From Sipunculus nudus (Eukaryota > Annelida > Sipuncula > Golfingiida > Sipunculidae): a stretch of 64,000 bases of DNA. The notes below the pieces were generated by a model. That model was not told the origin of the DNA. It did no database searches and saw only the letters and a list, made by a program, of their open reading frames with translations. Where the stretch lies: positions 12,580,729-12,644,728 of the forward strand of contig CM049314.1 in NCBI GenBank assembly GCA_026874595.1, in the 5' to 3' direction. Positions 11,289 to 22,589 of the stretch are shown here, in pieces (the stretch's first letter is position 1; each line of letters begins with the position of its first letter). Made by a program: the position numbers and the translations under genes.

Positions 11289-12785
11289 TGCATACTTTAA
11301 GCCTAAAAAGTAGCCTGCGCGGCATGTAATATTCGTAAATAAAGAGATCATCGAGAAATTCGAGATAAGTACGGTCTCCAGAAGAGTTCTGCAGTATTTA
11401 TCAGGGAACCAACTTTGGGACTGGCGAAAAGTGGTATTAAATTAGATGTAGTCAGTCGTAACGAATGGTTATTTAAAAGTTAGGACTAAATAGGCAGGTG
11501 GTATTATTGGACAGGTGGTCTTTCAGACAGGTTGCACTGCCAACGTTCTGACCTCCTTATCGCTTGCCCAGTGAATTCAAATTCCGAGCGACTCGAAAAG
11601 ACAGTACACTTCATACTAGGTGAACCACGGATATCAGTGGACGTTAACCGCCAATTACGACCATCTTTGGGACTGACCAAAGTGGTCGTTATTTAGAGGT
11701 GGTCGTATTTGTATTCCTAGTTAGCTGGATCATAAATCTGAGGCCAGCAATTGGTCGTATTTGTAGGATGGTCGCAATTGTTGGATGTCGCAAGGCGGGG
11801 TTCCACTGTATGTTTCATTGTGTGTGTGTGTTTTATTGCTTTCCTACAAATGACCTGAGGCTTAATTGGATTTCGAAGATATTTTATGGACAGGTTCGTC
11901 GTCTGTCTCGGAAGGGTTGACGCATTTTACGATGTTGTGCCTGTGAGCCTCGAGGACATCCTCGGCGCATCAGCACTCAACTTTACGGTGCAGACATGTG
12001 GAGAATGGGTTTCTGACTATAATACTGTTAGCAAACAGGTTAATGTCTCAAAGCACTTTACAGTTACCAGCTGATAACCAGGCGCTTTTTCCGGGTACGG
12101 GGGAGGGGAGGTGGTTGCGTAAAATGATATGAGAATGTTGGCTCATTTTTTATTCTAAAAGTTCACAAAATATAAAACTGTCTCAATAAGATGGACATAT
12201 ATTAACTAGAATATCACATTTATTTTGATGTGCTCTGCTCGTGGCATGACATTCATACATCGGTGACGATGTTTACATTTTTCGAACCGGCATTCAGATT
12301 TTCGAAGATCTCTGACATATATTACTGTTGATTGACGTAAAAAGAAGGATTAATATAAGAAGAAATGAACGATAGGTTGATGCTAGGAAGATATGAAACA
12401 TTAAATGAATTAAATGAGTGTTTTATGACAACGAAGCTAAAGAAAGAAACTGGAATATTCATACCTTGTTAGTAACAGAAGCGGATCATTCATATATATA
12501 TATATATATATATATAAATATATAAAGCCGCTGTATTAAATACGTGCGTGGTCATATAATATTTAGAGGAGGAGGCTAAGCTGGAAACAATATGAAACGT
12601 AATTTCATATTCAGAATTGGTAACGATTCCGAAAATGAATAAATTATTAATGATCATTTATACAACTTAATGAAGATAACTTTATCATCAATTATTTAAT
12701 ATCATTAAAGATAAATGTTATAATAAAGGTAGAAAGCAGGCAGCAAATGTATAATTTATATTATTACAAGGCCCCTCGTGGATAG
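11289..12785. other. Right part of unit A, noncoding
   Basis: Aligns with unit B 16090-17690. The 73-codon frame at 11699-11920 and its partner in unit B (16529-16714) share the same last stretch but differ upstream by indels, so the similarity is DNA duplication rather than protein conservation. A short (TA)n tract lies at about 12492-12514. Confidence 0.6.
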
Positions 12786-12839
12786 AGTGAGCCATTCAAC
12801 TCGTTATGCAACCTATATTTAGCGAACTTTAGGAAAAGA

Positions 12840-13440
12840 TGTCATATAAGCACTCAGACAGTCACTCAGGGCACACATTGTATCTATTAGGCCTAGAATC
12901 TTCTAATGTAACATTCTGGGACGACTTAGCCAGTTTTTTTTTTTTTTTTAGAAAACTGAAATTAGGTCACCATGACTTCTGCAACTATGAGAATAGATGT
13001 CATATTAGCACCAAGACAGAGGGGCACAAATTGTATCCATTAGGCCTAGAATCTTTTAACATCACATTTAGGGAGGTCCTAGTCAAGTGTCCTTGGAAAC
13101 CTGGAAGTAGGTCATAGTACCTATATTGTATGACCTACGGGCTGAAAAATGGTTTTGCTCACCCAGACAGACAAGGCACAAATTGTATCCACTGGCCCTA
13201 GACTCTTCTAACATGACATTCAGGGAAATCCTTGGCAATTCTCCTTGAAAACCTGAAATTGGATCATGGAGACCTATATTCTGCTAGCTACCGACCAGAA
13301 AAAATGATTTTGAGCACCCATAGACACAGGGTACAAATTGTATCTATTTTTCTTGGAACCTTCTATTGTAAAATCAAGGGGGGTCCTGGGCAGGTCTCCT
13401 ATGAATCCTGAAATTATTATTTTTAGTCCATTTTTTCAAC
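12840..13440 (+). repeat. Tandem satellite, period about 153 bp, nearly four units
   Basis: The motif GCACAAATTGTATCCA recurs, with small changes, at 12871, 13024, 13176 and 13331, giving spacings of 153, 152 and 155 bp. Each unit also has GGCCTAGAATCTTCTAAC, a GTCCT...CTCCTTG block and CCTGAAATT. A fifth related unit lies in the repeat at about 8032-8190. It sits between duplicated units A and B. The open frames at 12839-13117 and 13338-13559 are products of the satellite. Confidence 0.85.
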
Positions 13441-13546
13441 ACTGTAACTTTAGCCATAGGCTATTCTTGCAGACAATATCTGACATTAATAAAAACATGA
13501 GCACCCTGTCAAAATTAGCCGAGCATCATGCCCATGGGCCACTTGT

Positions 13547-14034
13547 TGTTAATAAATAATTATAATTTAATCTTAGAACCATCCTAACTTTACAATACAC
13601 TAAATCAATATACTTACACAGTATAACAATAAAATGTACAGAACCAGAGTGTCCGGATGCTAGGCTTTGATTTCTGGATACCATCACTGTCACAGCTCAA
13701 CAAGGGTCCTTAAACACAAATAATCCACGTAAATAGTAATAATCCAAAGGCAAATAGGACACAGTCTGTAGTAAACCTGTATTGAATCCTTTAAGTATCT
13801 GACACCACTGCAATTACCGGGAGGGTCTCAAAACTGACGAGAAAGTAACACTCTTTGTGCTCGCTGGTATTTTCCTTTCTATCGGCTATAAACACAGTCC
13901 GTAATTTATAGCTTCTGACCCGAAAATTCTACAAATGGAAAATTTCAAAGAACAATACACACGCACATCAACAGACCCGAAACATCTAAAACAAAAAAAC
14001 ACACGTAAGACTCCTGCGCACAATAAACCAGACA
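13547..14034 (-). mobile_element. LTR-like dispersed repeat, copy 3
   Basis: Minus-strand copy that belongs to unit B, with its TATA box at 13903-13910. It shares the terminal sequence with copy 2 and is slightly shortened in the 5' part. No coding region is attached. Confidence 0.55.
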
Positions 14035-14038
14035 CCTG

Positions 14039-14042
<4 letters not shown>

Positions 14043-14085
<43 letters not shown>

Positions 14086-14118
14086 ATAATAATTATTATT
14101 ATTATTATTATTATTATT
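14043..14118. repeat. (TA)n(ATT)n microsatellite
   Basis: A (TA)n run passes into an (ATT)n run. It occupies the point where unit B has lost about 800 bp relative to unit A, so a deletion endpoint and a microsatellite coincide. Confidence 0.9.
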
Positions 14119-14452
14119 CGTATGATCAATATCTTGATTATCAAAGCCCAGAGGTCAAAGGTAAAGGTCACAGGTCACGTTTAAAAAAAATTGTGGATGC
14201 ATTGTAAACACACTTTTTACTCCAAACTTTCAATCTTCCATGCACGGCTTACTTGCTAGATTGCTAGATTGTAGCAATAATCTAAATTCTGCAAGTTCAA
14301 AGATAATAAGTTCCCAGATGTTTTGGTCACAAGGTAATTGGTTAAGACCACAGAACCGTCATCCTGAAGACGCAGGGCGTCGAGACCCGTGGGTCCCTAG
14401 TCATCTGGTGTATTACCATCCCCCCTTCTCAAAAACCTAGATCCGCCCCGGA
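14119..14452 (+). repeat. AGGTCA-rich dispersed repeat, shortened copy in unit B
   Basis: Matches 8808-9198 and ends with the same CCTAGATCCGCCCCG. It contains one AGGTCAAAGGTAAAGGTCAC cassette near 14150. Confidence 0.6.
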
Positions 14453-14632
14453 TTTATATTTATATATATATATAAATATTTATATAAATATATATATATA
14501 CACATATATAAATATATGTTTGCATGTATAGCCGTGTTAGTCTGTAGTCGTCGTGTAAGTATAGAGAAAGAGTGACGCCTTTTCGGTAGACAAGTTAGTC
14601 TCTCTCTCTCTCTGTCTGTCTGTCTGTCTGTC

Positions 14633-14698
<66 letters not shown>

Positions 14699-14700
14699 AA
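14453..14700. repeat. TA-rich tract, then (CT)n(GTCT)n(CT)n(TA)n
   Basis: Simple sequence on both sides of the block GTGACGCCTTTTCGGTAGAC shared with unit A. The CT/GTCT part lies at about 14600-14680. The minus-strand frame across it encodes only Arg-Glu repeats. Confidence 0.9.
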
Positions 14701-15299
14701 TATAAAACAAATTTAAAATACCATGCTCTATGTCATTAACTACAGAACAGCATGTATTTCTTAAGGAAAGTTGTTGCATTCACTATATATAATATGTGTA
14801 TGCAGAAAACAAATTTAGCTCCGGTTTTCACGTGGGAGTTCTAACTGATGGGCCGTTTTTACGATTGATTTACACTAGTTGTCGAGATAAGTGGTTCAAA
14901 GTCACCGTTCGCATGTGACCCGAGTGACATTGAGAATTCTTTCAAGCAAACACAAAAGTCGGGTCTTAAAACATATTTATTTCATCTATTGAAACTCTTC
15001 TGCCGTTTGTGTCTTAGCATTAAAACTGTGTTTTTGATGAGTGGTTTTATTTAAATTCTCCATACAGGACACTCGTGGTTTCAAGGTATTGTGCTCTGCA
15101 AATAAAATAAAACATCTGGCAGATACCTGGTCCATTCATTAGCCCGTGAACGCACTTCTGTTATACAAATTAACATGAACAAAGTTATTGACTTTAAAGA
15201 GAGTGCGGCCTAATTGAAATAAGGGAGAAATACTGTATGCCAAGCGTGTTAATCAAGTAATTATTCAGAAAGATGTAAAAATAGCCGTGTTGGTTCAAG

Positions 15300-15525
15300 A
15301 TGTAGAGAAATAGAACATGCATACACAGAACAGTCCCTTTACTGTCGATGGGAATCGGAATCATGATCTTCTGTTAATAAAGAAATTGGACATGAATACA
15401 CAGAAAAGTCGATTCACTGCCGATTTGAATCGAACCCATTGTAATTAGAAGGTCATGCATGGGTTTGATTCCTATCAGTAGTGAACCGATTTTTCTGGGT
15501 ATTCATGTTCCAAGTAATTAACTAG
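15300..15525 (+). repeat. SINE-derived fragments, unit B copy
   Basis: Paralogue of 9984-10215, with the same inverted and direct SINE pieces and a B-box-like GGGTTTGATTCC near 15460. Confidence 0.45.
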
Positions 15526-15719
15526 TAATTGATGTAACTCAGTATATGAATAAATGGTAAACATTCAATACTCTTCTGACAGTATTTACAAAAAAAAAAA
15601 AATCTCTCCTCAAATTTCGTGGTCTGATCTTTCGGGAGTATATAATTTTCGCAAAAGTTTGGAGTAAGACTATTTTCACAGAAAAAAAATAAATAAGGAA
15701 AAATTAAGCAAAAACGTTT

Positions 15720-16010
15720 TAGGGAGATAAACACAGTTTCTGATTCCGTAATATGTTCATCAACTATGTTATCATCTGATTTGGGAAAATATAGGATATT
15801 GCATTTGTCATCTGCCTCACTAAATTGGTATGAATGTTTGCCAACGGTTTTGAATATTTATTCACATGTAAATCAATGATAATATGGTGTTGAAATTTTA
15901 GGAAACATTATTTTCGTATAACAAAATTAATACATGTCATTATATGTGGCGGGAGTAAAGAAGAAAATTATATTCTAAGACAGAGAATTTGTCCTGGGTG
16001 TCATAAGGGT
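15720..16010. other. Sequence present in unit B but absent from unit A
   Basis: About 290 bp lies between motifs that are adjacent in unit A (near 10405). No termini or target duplication were recognised, and no gene. Confidence 0.45.
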
Positions 16011-17334
16011 TGGTTTGGGGTGGGATTCGGGGCGGGGTGGAGGTCGGTGTCCGGAGAATAACAGGAAGAGTACTTATAACATACTTTAAGAACGCATAAG
16101 CCTAAAAAGTATCTTGCATGGGCATGTAATTTTAGTAAATAAAGAGATCATCGAGAAATTCGACATAAGTACGGTCTCCAGAAGAGTTCTGCAGTATTTA
16201 TCAGGGAACCATTTGGCGAAAAGTGGTATTAAATTAGATGTTGTCAGTCGTAACTAATGGTTAATTAAAACTTAGGACTAAATAGGCAGGTGGTATTATT
16301 GGACAGGTGGTCTTTCAGACAAGTTGCACTGCAAACGTTTTGACCTTCTTATCGCTTGCCCAGTGAATTCCAATTCAGAGTGACTCGAAAAGACATCACA
16401 CTTCATACTAGGTGCACCACGGATATCAGGGTACGTAAAACCCCAAATTACGACCACCTTGGGGACTGACCAAAGTGTCGTAATTTGGAGATGGTCGGAT
16501 TGGTATTCTAGTTAGCTGGATCATATATTTGAGGCCAAAAAGTGGTCGCATTTGTGAGAAGGTCGCAATTGACGGGTGGTCGCAAGGCGGGGTTCCACTG
16601 TATGTTTCATTGTGTGTGTGTGTGTTGTATTGCTTTCCTACAGATGACCTGAGGCTAATTTGGATTTCGAAGATATTTTATGGACAGGTTCGTCGTCTGT
16701 CTCGGAAGGGTTGACGCATTTTACGATCCATACATGTTGTGCCTGTGAGCAGTGAGGACATCCTCAGCGCATCAGCAACTCAACTTTACGGTGCTGCCAT
16801 CTGGAGAATGGGTTTTTGACTATAATACTGCTAGCAAACCGATTAAGGTCTCGAAGCTCTTTACAATTACGAGCTGTTAACCGGGTAACCAGGCGCTTTA
16901 CCAGGCGCTTTTCGGGGTAGGGGGAGGGGGTTGCATAAAATGAGATGAGGAATGTTGGCTCATTTTTTATTCTAAAAATTCACAACATATAAAACTGTCT
17001 CAATAAGATGTACATATATTAACAAGGATACCACATTTATTTTGATGTGCTCTGCTCGTGGCATGACATTCATACATCGGACGTTTACCTTGAAGACAAT
17101 ATCAGTGTTGATGTTTACATTTTGCGAACCGGCATTCAGATTTTCGAAGATCTCTGACACATGTTTTGTTGTTTGACGTGAAAAGGAAAGATTGATGTAA
17201 GAAGATATGAACGATAGATTGATGCTAGGAAGATATGAAAGATTAAATGAATTAAATGAATGTTTTAATACAACGAAGATAAAGAAAGAAACTGGAATAT
17301 TCATGCCTCGTTGGTTACAGAAGCGGATCATTCA

Positions 17335-17338
<4 letters not shown>
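16011..17338. other. Right part of unit B, noncoding
   Basis: Aligns with 11289-12490. The 119-codon minus-strand frame at 16972-17331 has no counterpart in unit A, where the matching DNA carries indels, so I do not call it a gene. Confidence 0.55.

Positions 17339-17408
<70 letters not shown>
17339..17408. repeat. (TA)n microsatellite
   Basis: About 70 bp, at the same place as the shorter (TA)n tract at 12492 in unit A. Confidence 0.95.
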
Positions 17409-17690
17409 CGGACATAAAAAGCCGCTGTATTAAAACGTGCGTGGTCAAATAATATTAAGAGGAGGTGGCTAAGCTGGAAACAATATGAAACGTAATTTCA
17501 TAATCAAAATTGGTAACGATTCCGAAAATAAATAAATTATTAATGTCATTTATACAACTTATTGAAGATAACTTTATCATCAATTATTTAATATCATTAA
17601 AGATAAATGTTATAATAAAGGCGAAAAACAGGCAGCAAATGTGTAATTTATATTATTAAAAGGCCCCTCGTCGAAGGAGTAAGCCATGCA

Positions 17691-18074
17691 ACGCGTGAGA
17701 GGTTTGATACCGGGATGGTACATGCTTACACAAACATACCGATCGATTTACGAGACGTAACATGAAATTCATTTATTATACTTTGAAGATGAACAATGGT
17801 TTTTGTCCAGAAGAAGATATATATATAGAAAATATAGAACATTTCACGAAGTTACGCTTGATCTTGAATATACTGTATTGTTAGCCCAATGTAAGTAACA
17901 TAATACGGTGGCCATATAGTCCAACAGTATCTGAGGTAATAGGTATGCTCAACTTCGAGGCATTGGTCCTTCATGGCACAGTAAAACCACGGCCAGTGTG
18001 TTAATTGGCCGGTAGATGACATTTCTAAAGTCTTTAAATAAAATGTTTCTTGGTATATGGAGAGTTAACGCGTT
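17691..18074. other. Unrecognised spacer
   Basis: No gene or repeat recognised beyond the end of unit B. Confidence 0.5.
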
Positions 18075-18088
18075 CACATATGTTACTC

Positions 18089-18140
<52 letters not shown>

Positions 18141-18154
18141 GAGTAACATATGTG
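18075..18154. repeat. Perfect inverted repeat around a (TA)n core
   Basis: The 16-bp arm CACATATGTTACTCGT at 18075-18090 is matched exactly by its reverse complement at 18139-18154. A pure (TA)n tract lies between. The whole 80 bp can fold into one near-perfect hairpin or cruciform. A second (TA)n tract follows at 18167-18212. Reading frames here are artefacts. Confidence 0.9.
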
Positions 18155-18163
18155 TTACTTATG

Positions 18164-18166
<3 letters not shown>

Positions 18167-18212
<46 letters not shown>
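18167..18212. repeat. (TA)n microsatellite
   Basis: A 46-bp (TA)n tract directly after the palindrome. Confidence 0.95.
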
Positions 18213-18215
<3 letters not shown>

Positions 18216-19472
18216 TCAAAACCGAAAGGAATACAATAATAGGAAATCTAACGTTCATGATTGTATGGAACAGGAAATTACTGCTACAACAACGACAGGT
18301 GATTATCCAAGTCACTATTATTTTCTACGTGAACAGAACAAGATGCATTACAAGGCTTAAAGAAGAGCATTAATAAGATAAGAGTTCGCACATGAGCGGC
18401 AAGTTTAGAAAGAGTGATATATGAGCAGAAGGCTGAAAAATAACTCCAACGGCTACGAGATGACCACTGTCGATAATTACAGTATGTAAGAATATCCAAG
18501 TGACATCGAACTCGTAACACAGATACAAGACAACATGACATAGTTATCAGCAAAGCGATCATGCTACATCAGATCGCACCAGGATCTAGGTGAAGAGCGT
18601 ACATAACATAATAATACATGATAAACAAGATTATAATGACTCATATAACATACATGACAAACTGAAAAGTAAACTCACGAATAACGCCATCTACTATACG
18701 AGTTGATAAACTCTGGTACCAGCAGTAAACGTAACCAATATAGTCATACTCACAATTTCTTCTTAAATCAGCCGTAACGGTCCTGGCATGCAAAAAGCAT
18801 GGTGATTAATATACAGTGAGTTTAACAAGAATTATAAGCATGGAAAAGAGCGGGTGCAATAAGCATTATTAGCATAGACAAGAAAATTGACACTGAGACA
18901 GACAGAGCTTGAACCAACAGAGAGACCGGAGCGGGTATTATACAAATATCAAACGCATTTATAGTTATTTAAAGAATAACAAGGAAATGACACTTGCCAG
19001 ATTTCGATTTTGCCCCAACAAAACTTTGATTCACCGAGTCCAACACATCTCTCGATCTTGTAGAGATAAGTCAACATACAGCATTGGCCTGATGATGCAC
19101 AATAAAGCATTTGGTGCAGCCTCTAATAAAAGCACGGCCAACACAGGCTTTACTAAGCCCCAGCTGGAATTTGGGTCAAACTGGACAACGGCTATTCCAA
19201 ATAAAGTTAGTGTATATAGGTATAAAGTTGATGTGTAGAAATTTCATATGTATGAAAAAAGTCATATCAAGATAGATATACATAGAAAACATAAATATCT
19301 CTTCACCTAAAATCAATGGTATAATTCTAAATAGTATATACATTAGCATTTAAATGTGTCCGTAATGATGAAAAAGTATTTTCTTAATAAATCATATTTG
19401 TTTTACCAAGCTGACATAAAAAACTTCGAATATAAAGTTTATGCGATTGAAAATAAGGAAAGCATATGAAAC
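18213..19472. other. Noncoding 3' flank of the transporter gene
   Basis: Open frames of 92-109 codons occur on both strands but show no domain features. No repeat recognised. Confidence 0.5.
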
Positions 19473-19478
19473 TTTAAT
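19473..19478 (-). terminator. Candidate poly-A signal (ATTAAA) of the transporter gene
   Basis: ATTAAA reads on the minus strand about 60 nt beyond the TAA stop at 19541. It is the common variant of the canonical hexamer. No AATAAA was found on this strand nearby. Use in vivo is an inference. Confidence 0.35.
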
Positions 19479-19540
19479 ACAATTACGTAAAGCCTACATT
19501 ATAAGATCTAATGCTCAAAATAAATCAATAATCACCACAT

Positions 19541-21430
19541 TTAAATGTCTGTACGAACATTACAATGTAACATAGTCTCTTTCTCTGACTGGGTAGCTCC
19601 ATCCTTGATTTTTAGCTCATTTTGCTTGGTCCTGTCAACGCGGCAGTGCGGACCATCACGTTTGAACGAAAAGAGGAGGTCGCCTCTTACAGGTTCACTC
19701 TTACCTCCTGTCAGGAGACTCACTATAACACCTACTATGATCGAAGGTGCAGCACCAATAAATGCATACCAGCTGAATGATACGCGGTACAGCTTCTCTA
19801 TACCACTGGCTTCTGCGGGCATTGATGATGAAACCATGGTGGTGTTGTCCGGCAGAGATAGCAGGAAAGACGTATTCCAAAGATTTAGAGCTTGTACGAC
19901 TGCGGTAGAGTTGATTCTGTCATATTGGACCAATGATGTGTTCCCAAGAATCTGTGGTGGAGTGACTGTGGTAGAATTGTGGACGGGGCACAAGTGGTCA
20001 CTTACGGGCAGAGGAGGTTGGAGCGTCTTTGGAATGGTTAGAGATCCGATAATAACCCACCCAAGCAAAAGGATACCGCTGATCAAACCCGACAATGCTC
20101 CTTTAGAGTTTCCGAAAGGCATGAACAAACCAATAGTGAATACACCAAGGACTGGGCCTGCACCTAAAGTTAGTGTTGCCGACGATAAAGTCATAACAAG
20201 CTTACCTGACATCGAAACTACTATTGCCAAAAGCATTATAGCAACCCCAACAAGTAATGCAATGATCTTTGAAGCTATTGTTGCGTGTTGTTCGGAGATA
20301 GCTTTTCCAGTAATTTTCAGTTTTAGCGGTCGTAGTACATCTTGGAGAAGGATGGCGGCAAAACTGTTCTGTACAGAACTGAGAGTACTCAAGGCCGCAC
20401 TCATGACACTCGCCAGAAAGACGCCTGCCATCCCGGGGTAATGCTCGAATACATCAATAACGAGGAGGGCCATGGTCTGGTCACGTGTCAGTATTCGGCC
20501 TGACAAGTAAGGGTCGCATCCGTTGTAGTAGGCGTAAGCTAAGCAACCAAGCAAACTGGCCAGAGTAATTAAAGTACCGTATATAGGTATTGCACATGCC
20601 ATTGCTAGGCGAGCTTTATTCACTGTCTTTACACTGCAGAACCGCTGTACAGCAAACTGACCGCCTGCGTACATTGACATATAAAAGCAAAAGTCCCCAA
20701 ATAGCCAGTTCCACACTGTATGTCGTGGCATCGGGCTGGGTACCATATTAGTTAGCTTAAGTCGTCCTCCCTTGTCTGCTATATCTAGAGCATGACGCAG
20801 TCCACCCACGTCCACACTTCCCTTAATTAGTGTTGCCGCCATCCCGATTAGCATTATTCCACACTGCAGAGTGTCTGTCCACAAAACTGTCTTGAATCCA
20901 CCTAGTGTCGTGTAGGCAGTGCATAAGGTCGCAAAAATAACAATACATGCCCAGTATGGAAGTCCGGTTGCTTGACTGATGGCGATTGTGGGAGCGTACA
21001 GAGCCACTGATGCGTAGCAAAGCATCTGGATCATGGTGACGGTGGAACAAGCAATCCGGACTTCCTTGCAGTAGCGCATCTCTAAGTATTCATACACACT
21101 GGTGATGCGGAGACGGTGGAACACTGGATGGTAGAAGGAGGAGGATATTAGTAAGGCCAAGACGTATCCGATGACCGCCATTGTATAATACATCCCATAG
21201 TCGTATATTTCGGCTGGTACCCCTAGAACAAAAATGGCCGACACCATCGTCACAACAAGAGATGCAGCAACAGGTAAAACTCCCATTTCGCGTCCACCCA
21301 TGAGGTAATTATCCGTGGATGATTGTTTCCTTTCTTTGAAGGCATAGTAAATTCCGATAACCAAACTGAAGCCAAGGCTGGTAGAAAACACCAGATAATC
21401 CGCCCAGTGGAATCGGCGTTCCGTTTCCAT
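19541..21430 (-). CDS. Intact intronless SLC5-family sodium-coupled transporter (SMCT/SMVT-like)
   Basis: A 629-residue uninterrupted frame encodes a plasma-membrane sodium:solute symporter of the SLC5 group that includes the monocarboxylate carriers (SLC5A8/A12) and the multivitamin carrier (SLC5A6). About 13 hydrophobic segments run from residue 9 to 574. Family marks include the ADYLVF start of helix 1 (residues 10-15), ITSVYEYLEMR (109-119), TLGGFKTVLWTD (175-186), the serine-rich SAALSTLSS (344-352) in the helix that contributes to the sodium site in this family, and GNSKGALSG (440-448). The loop before the last helix (about 468-552) has five N-glycosylation sequons (N485, N497, N507, N519, N529). 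The C-terminal TDI fits a class I PDZ ligand. The length is typical of the family. Vertebrate relatives have many exons, so the lack of introns suggests a retrocopy or complete intron loss. The substrate cannot be read from sequence. Decayed paralogues lie at 30-64 kb. Confidence 0.93.
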   Translation of the reverse strand: METERRFHWADYLVFSTSLGFSLVIGIYYAFKERKQSSTDNYLMGGREMGVLPVAASLVVTMVSAIFVLGVPAEIYDYGMYYTMAVIGYVLALLISSSFYHPVFHRLRITSVYEYLEMRYCKEVRIACSTVTMIQMLCYASVALYAPTIAISQATGLPYWACIVIFATLCTAYTTLGGFKTVLWTDTLQCGIMLIGMAATLIKGSVDVGGLRHALDIADKGGRLKLTNMVPSPMPRHTVWNWLFGDFCFYMSMYAGGQFAVQRFCSVKTVNKARLAMACAIPIYGTLITLASLLGCLAYAYYNGCDPYLSGRILTRDQTMALLVIDVFEHYPGMAGVFLASVMSAALSTLSSVQNSFAAILLQDVLRPLKLKITGKAISEQHATIASKIIALLVGVAIMLLAIVVSMSGKLVMTLSSATLTLGAGPVLGVFTIGLFMPFGNSKGALSGLISGILLLGWVIIGSLTIPKTLQPPLPVSDHLCPVHNSTTVTPPQILGNTSLVQYDRINSTAVVQALNLWNTSFLLSLPDNTTMVSSSMPAEASGIEKLYRVSFSWYAFIGAAPSIIVGVIVSLLTGGKSEPVRGDLLFSFKRDGPHCRVDRTKQNELKIKDGATQSEKETMLHCNVRTDI

Positions 21431-21560
21431 TTTATTGTATTACAGGTGGGGTGCCTCATAAATCAGCCCCCTCTAAATGTGAAAAAAAGACACAGCTGAA
21501 TCAAACGGCAGTGCTTTTCAATCAGTTCCAAGTGCTAATCTATTTCTTGGGTTGAATTGT

Positions 21561-21567
21561 ATTTATA
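21561..21567 (-). promoter_or_regulatory. Possible TATA box of the transporter gene
   Basis: TATAAAT reads on the minus strand about 130 bp upstream of the ATG. In such AT-rich DNA the motif is expected often by chance, so this is only a position-based suggestion. Confidence 0.25.
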
Positions 21568-22560
21568 TGCACATGGAAATAGCTCCATGCATTTAACACT
21601 TCACCTATCAGCGTTCATCATCGTGTGTTCAGGGTTATTTATTGGCTGAGTCATAAGTTCAATGTCACATGATGAAGATATAAACTTTTATTTAAGATAA
21701 CAAATATTTGCCACTTATTCTAAATGTTACTGCATTCTGTTCTCCCGTTTTTAATGAGCAAGCATACTTTGCAAACTACTAGTAATAATATCAATGTGCA
21801 AATTTACTACTTAAAGCAAGACACTACTTTGAAGGAAATAATTCTCGTCTTTCAATTCAGGTAAAACTATCTCATTTTATTTATTTATTTGTTTATTTTA
21901 TTTCAATATATCTATACAGGGTAGCCTGTTCAGTAATATAGTCTGTTCTTCCACAGGGCCCTATGACCATAAAACTTGATAAAATAATACCTGGTACAAA
22001 TATTATAAAATACACAGTATGCATATGTTACACAATATATAAATCGTCAAAGATACATGTACATAAATATTATATACTTGACAAGTAAGTCAGTCATGAT
22101 ATGCACAATACTTTGATTTTTAATATTTCGGATATGGGATATCCAATGTCAAAATAGTATTTTCATAATATTAACATTTTTCAGTGTCCTCCACATTTGT
22201 GTACTTTCATGCTAAAATGCGTTTAACCTACAAGAAATGAAATTAATAGTCTCAATACATTCAACTCTAGTCCCTCATACACTACCTGTATATTTATATA
22301 TTTCGATTAAAGACCGGGTTCCACAATAAATACCGGGGGCGTTACTGGGCAACATGGAGTTTAACATATTATCTGCAACTGTTCATATGGGCTCTTACTG
22401 TATTCTGAATATTAGCTGTGGAGGAAAATGCTAACTCAGCTGGAATTTGGCAGGCATCTTCTTAATACTACAAAGAGCTTGAAAATATTACATGATTTGA
22501 CATAGCTTGAGTTTTTTTTTTGTTGGAGGTAACCGCCTTCATTTTTTCATGCTCTCTCAA
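21568..22560. other. Unrecognised noncoding sequence upstream of the transporter
   Basis: AT-rich, with no open frame or repeat of note. Confidence 0.5.
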
Positions 22561-22589
22561 CTCATCCTTAATCTAAGTATCTTACATCT

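Larger units (their letters stand above)
7299..12785 (+). repeat. Segmental duplication unit A
   Basis: This 5.5-kb block is duplicated, diverged, as unit B at 13547-17690 in the same orientation. Matching landmarks in order are: the LTR-like repeat, a (TA)n tract, an AGGTCA repeat end, GTGACGCCTTTTCGGTAGAC, a SINE-derived block, AAGCCTAAAAAGT, GGCGGGGTTCCACTGTATG and AAGGCCCCTCGT at the right end. Unit A carries extra sequence relative to B at 7985-8800 and 10477-11288. Confidence 0.85.
13547..17690 (+). repeat. Segmental duplication unit B
   Basis: Direct-orientation partner of unit A, about 4.1 kb. It lacks about 800 bp of the AGGTCA repeat and the insertion at 10477-11288. It has its own about 290-bp extra block at 15720-16010. 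The right boundary matches at AAGGCCCCTCGT. Confidence 0.85.

Noticed and set aside
11699-11920. Frame with a shared C-terminus in units A and B (also 16529-16714)
   Set aside because: The shared residues come from the DNA duplication. Upstream indels change the frame, and there is no sign of codon-level constraint.
19545-20441. 298-codon plus-strand open frame antisense to the transporter
   Set aside because: It lies wholly opposite the conserved transporter frame, shows no domain and follows from the codon composition of the real gene.
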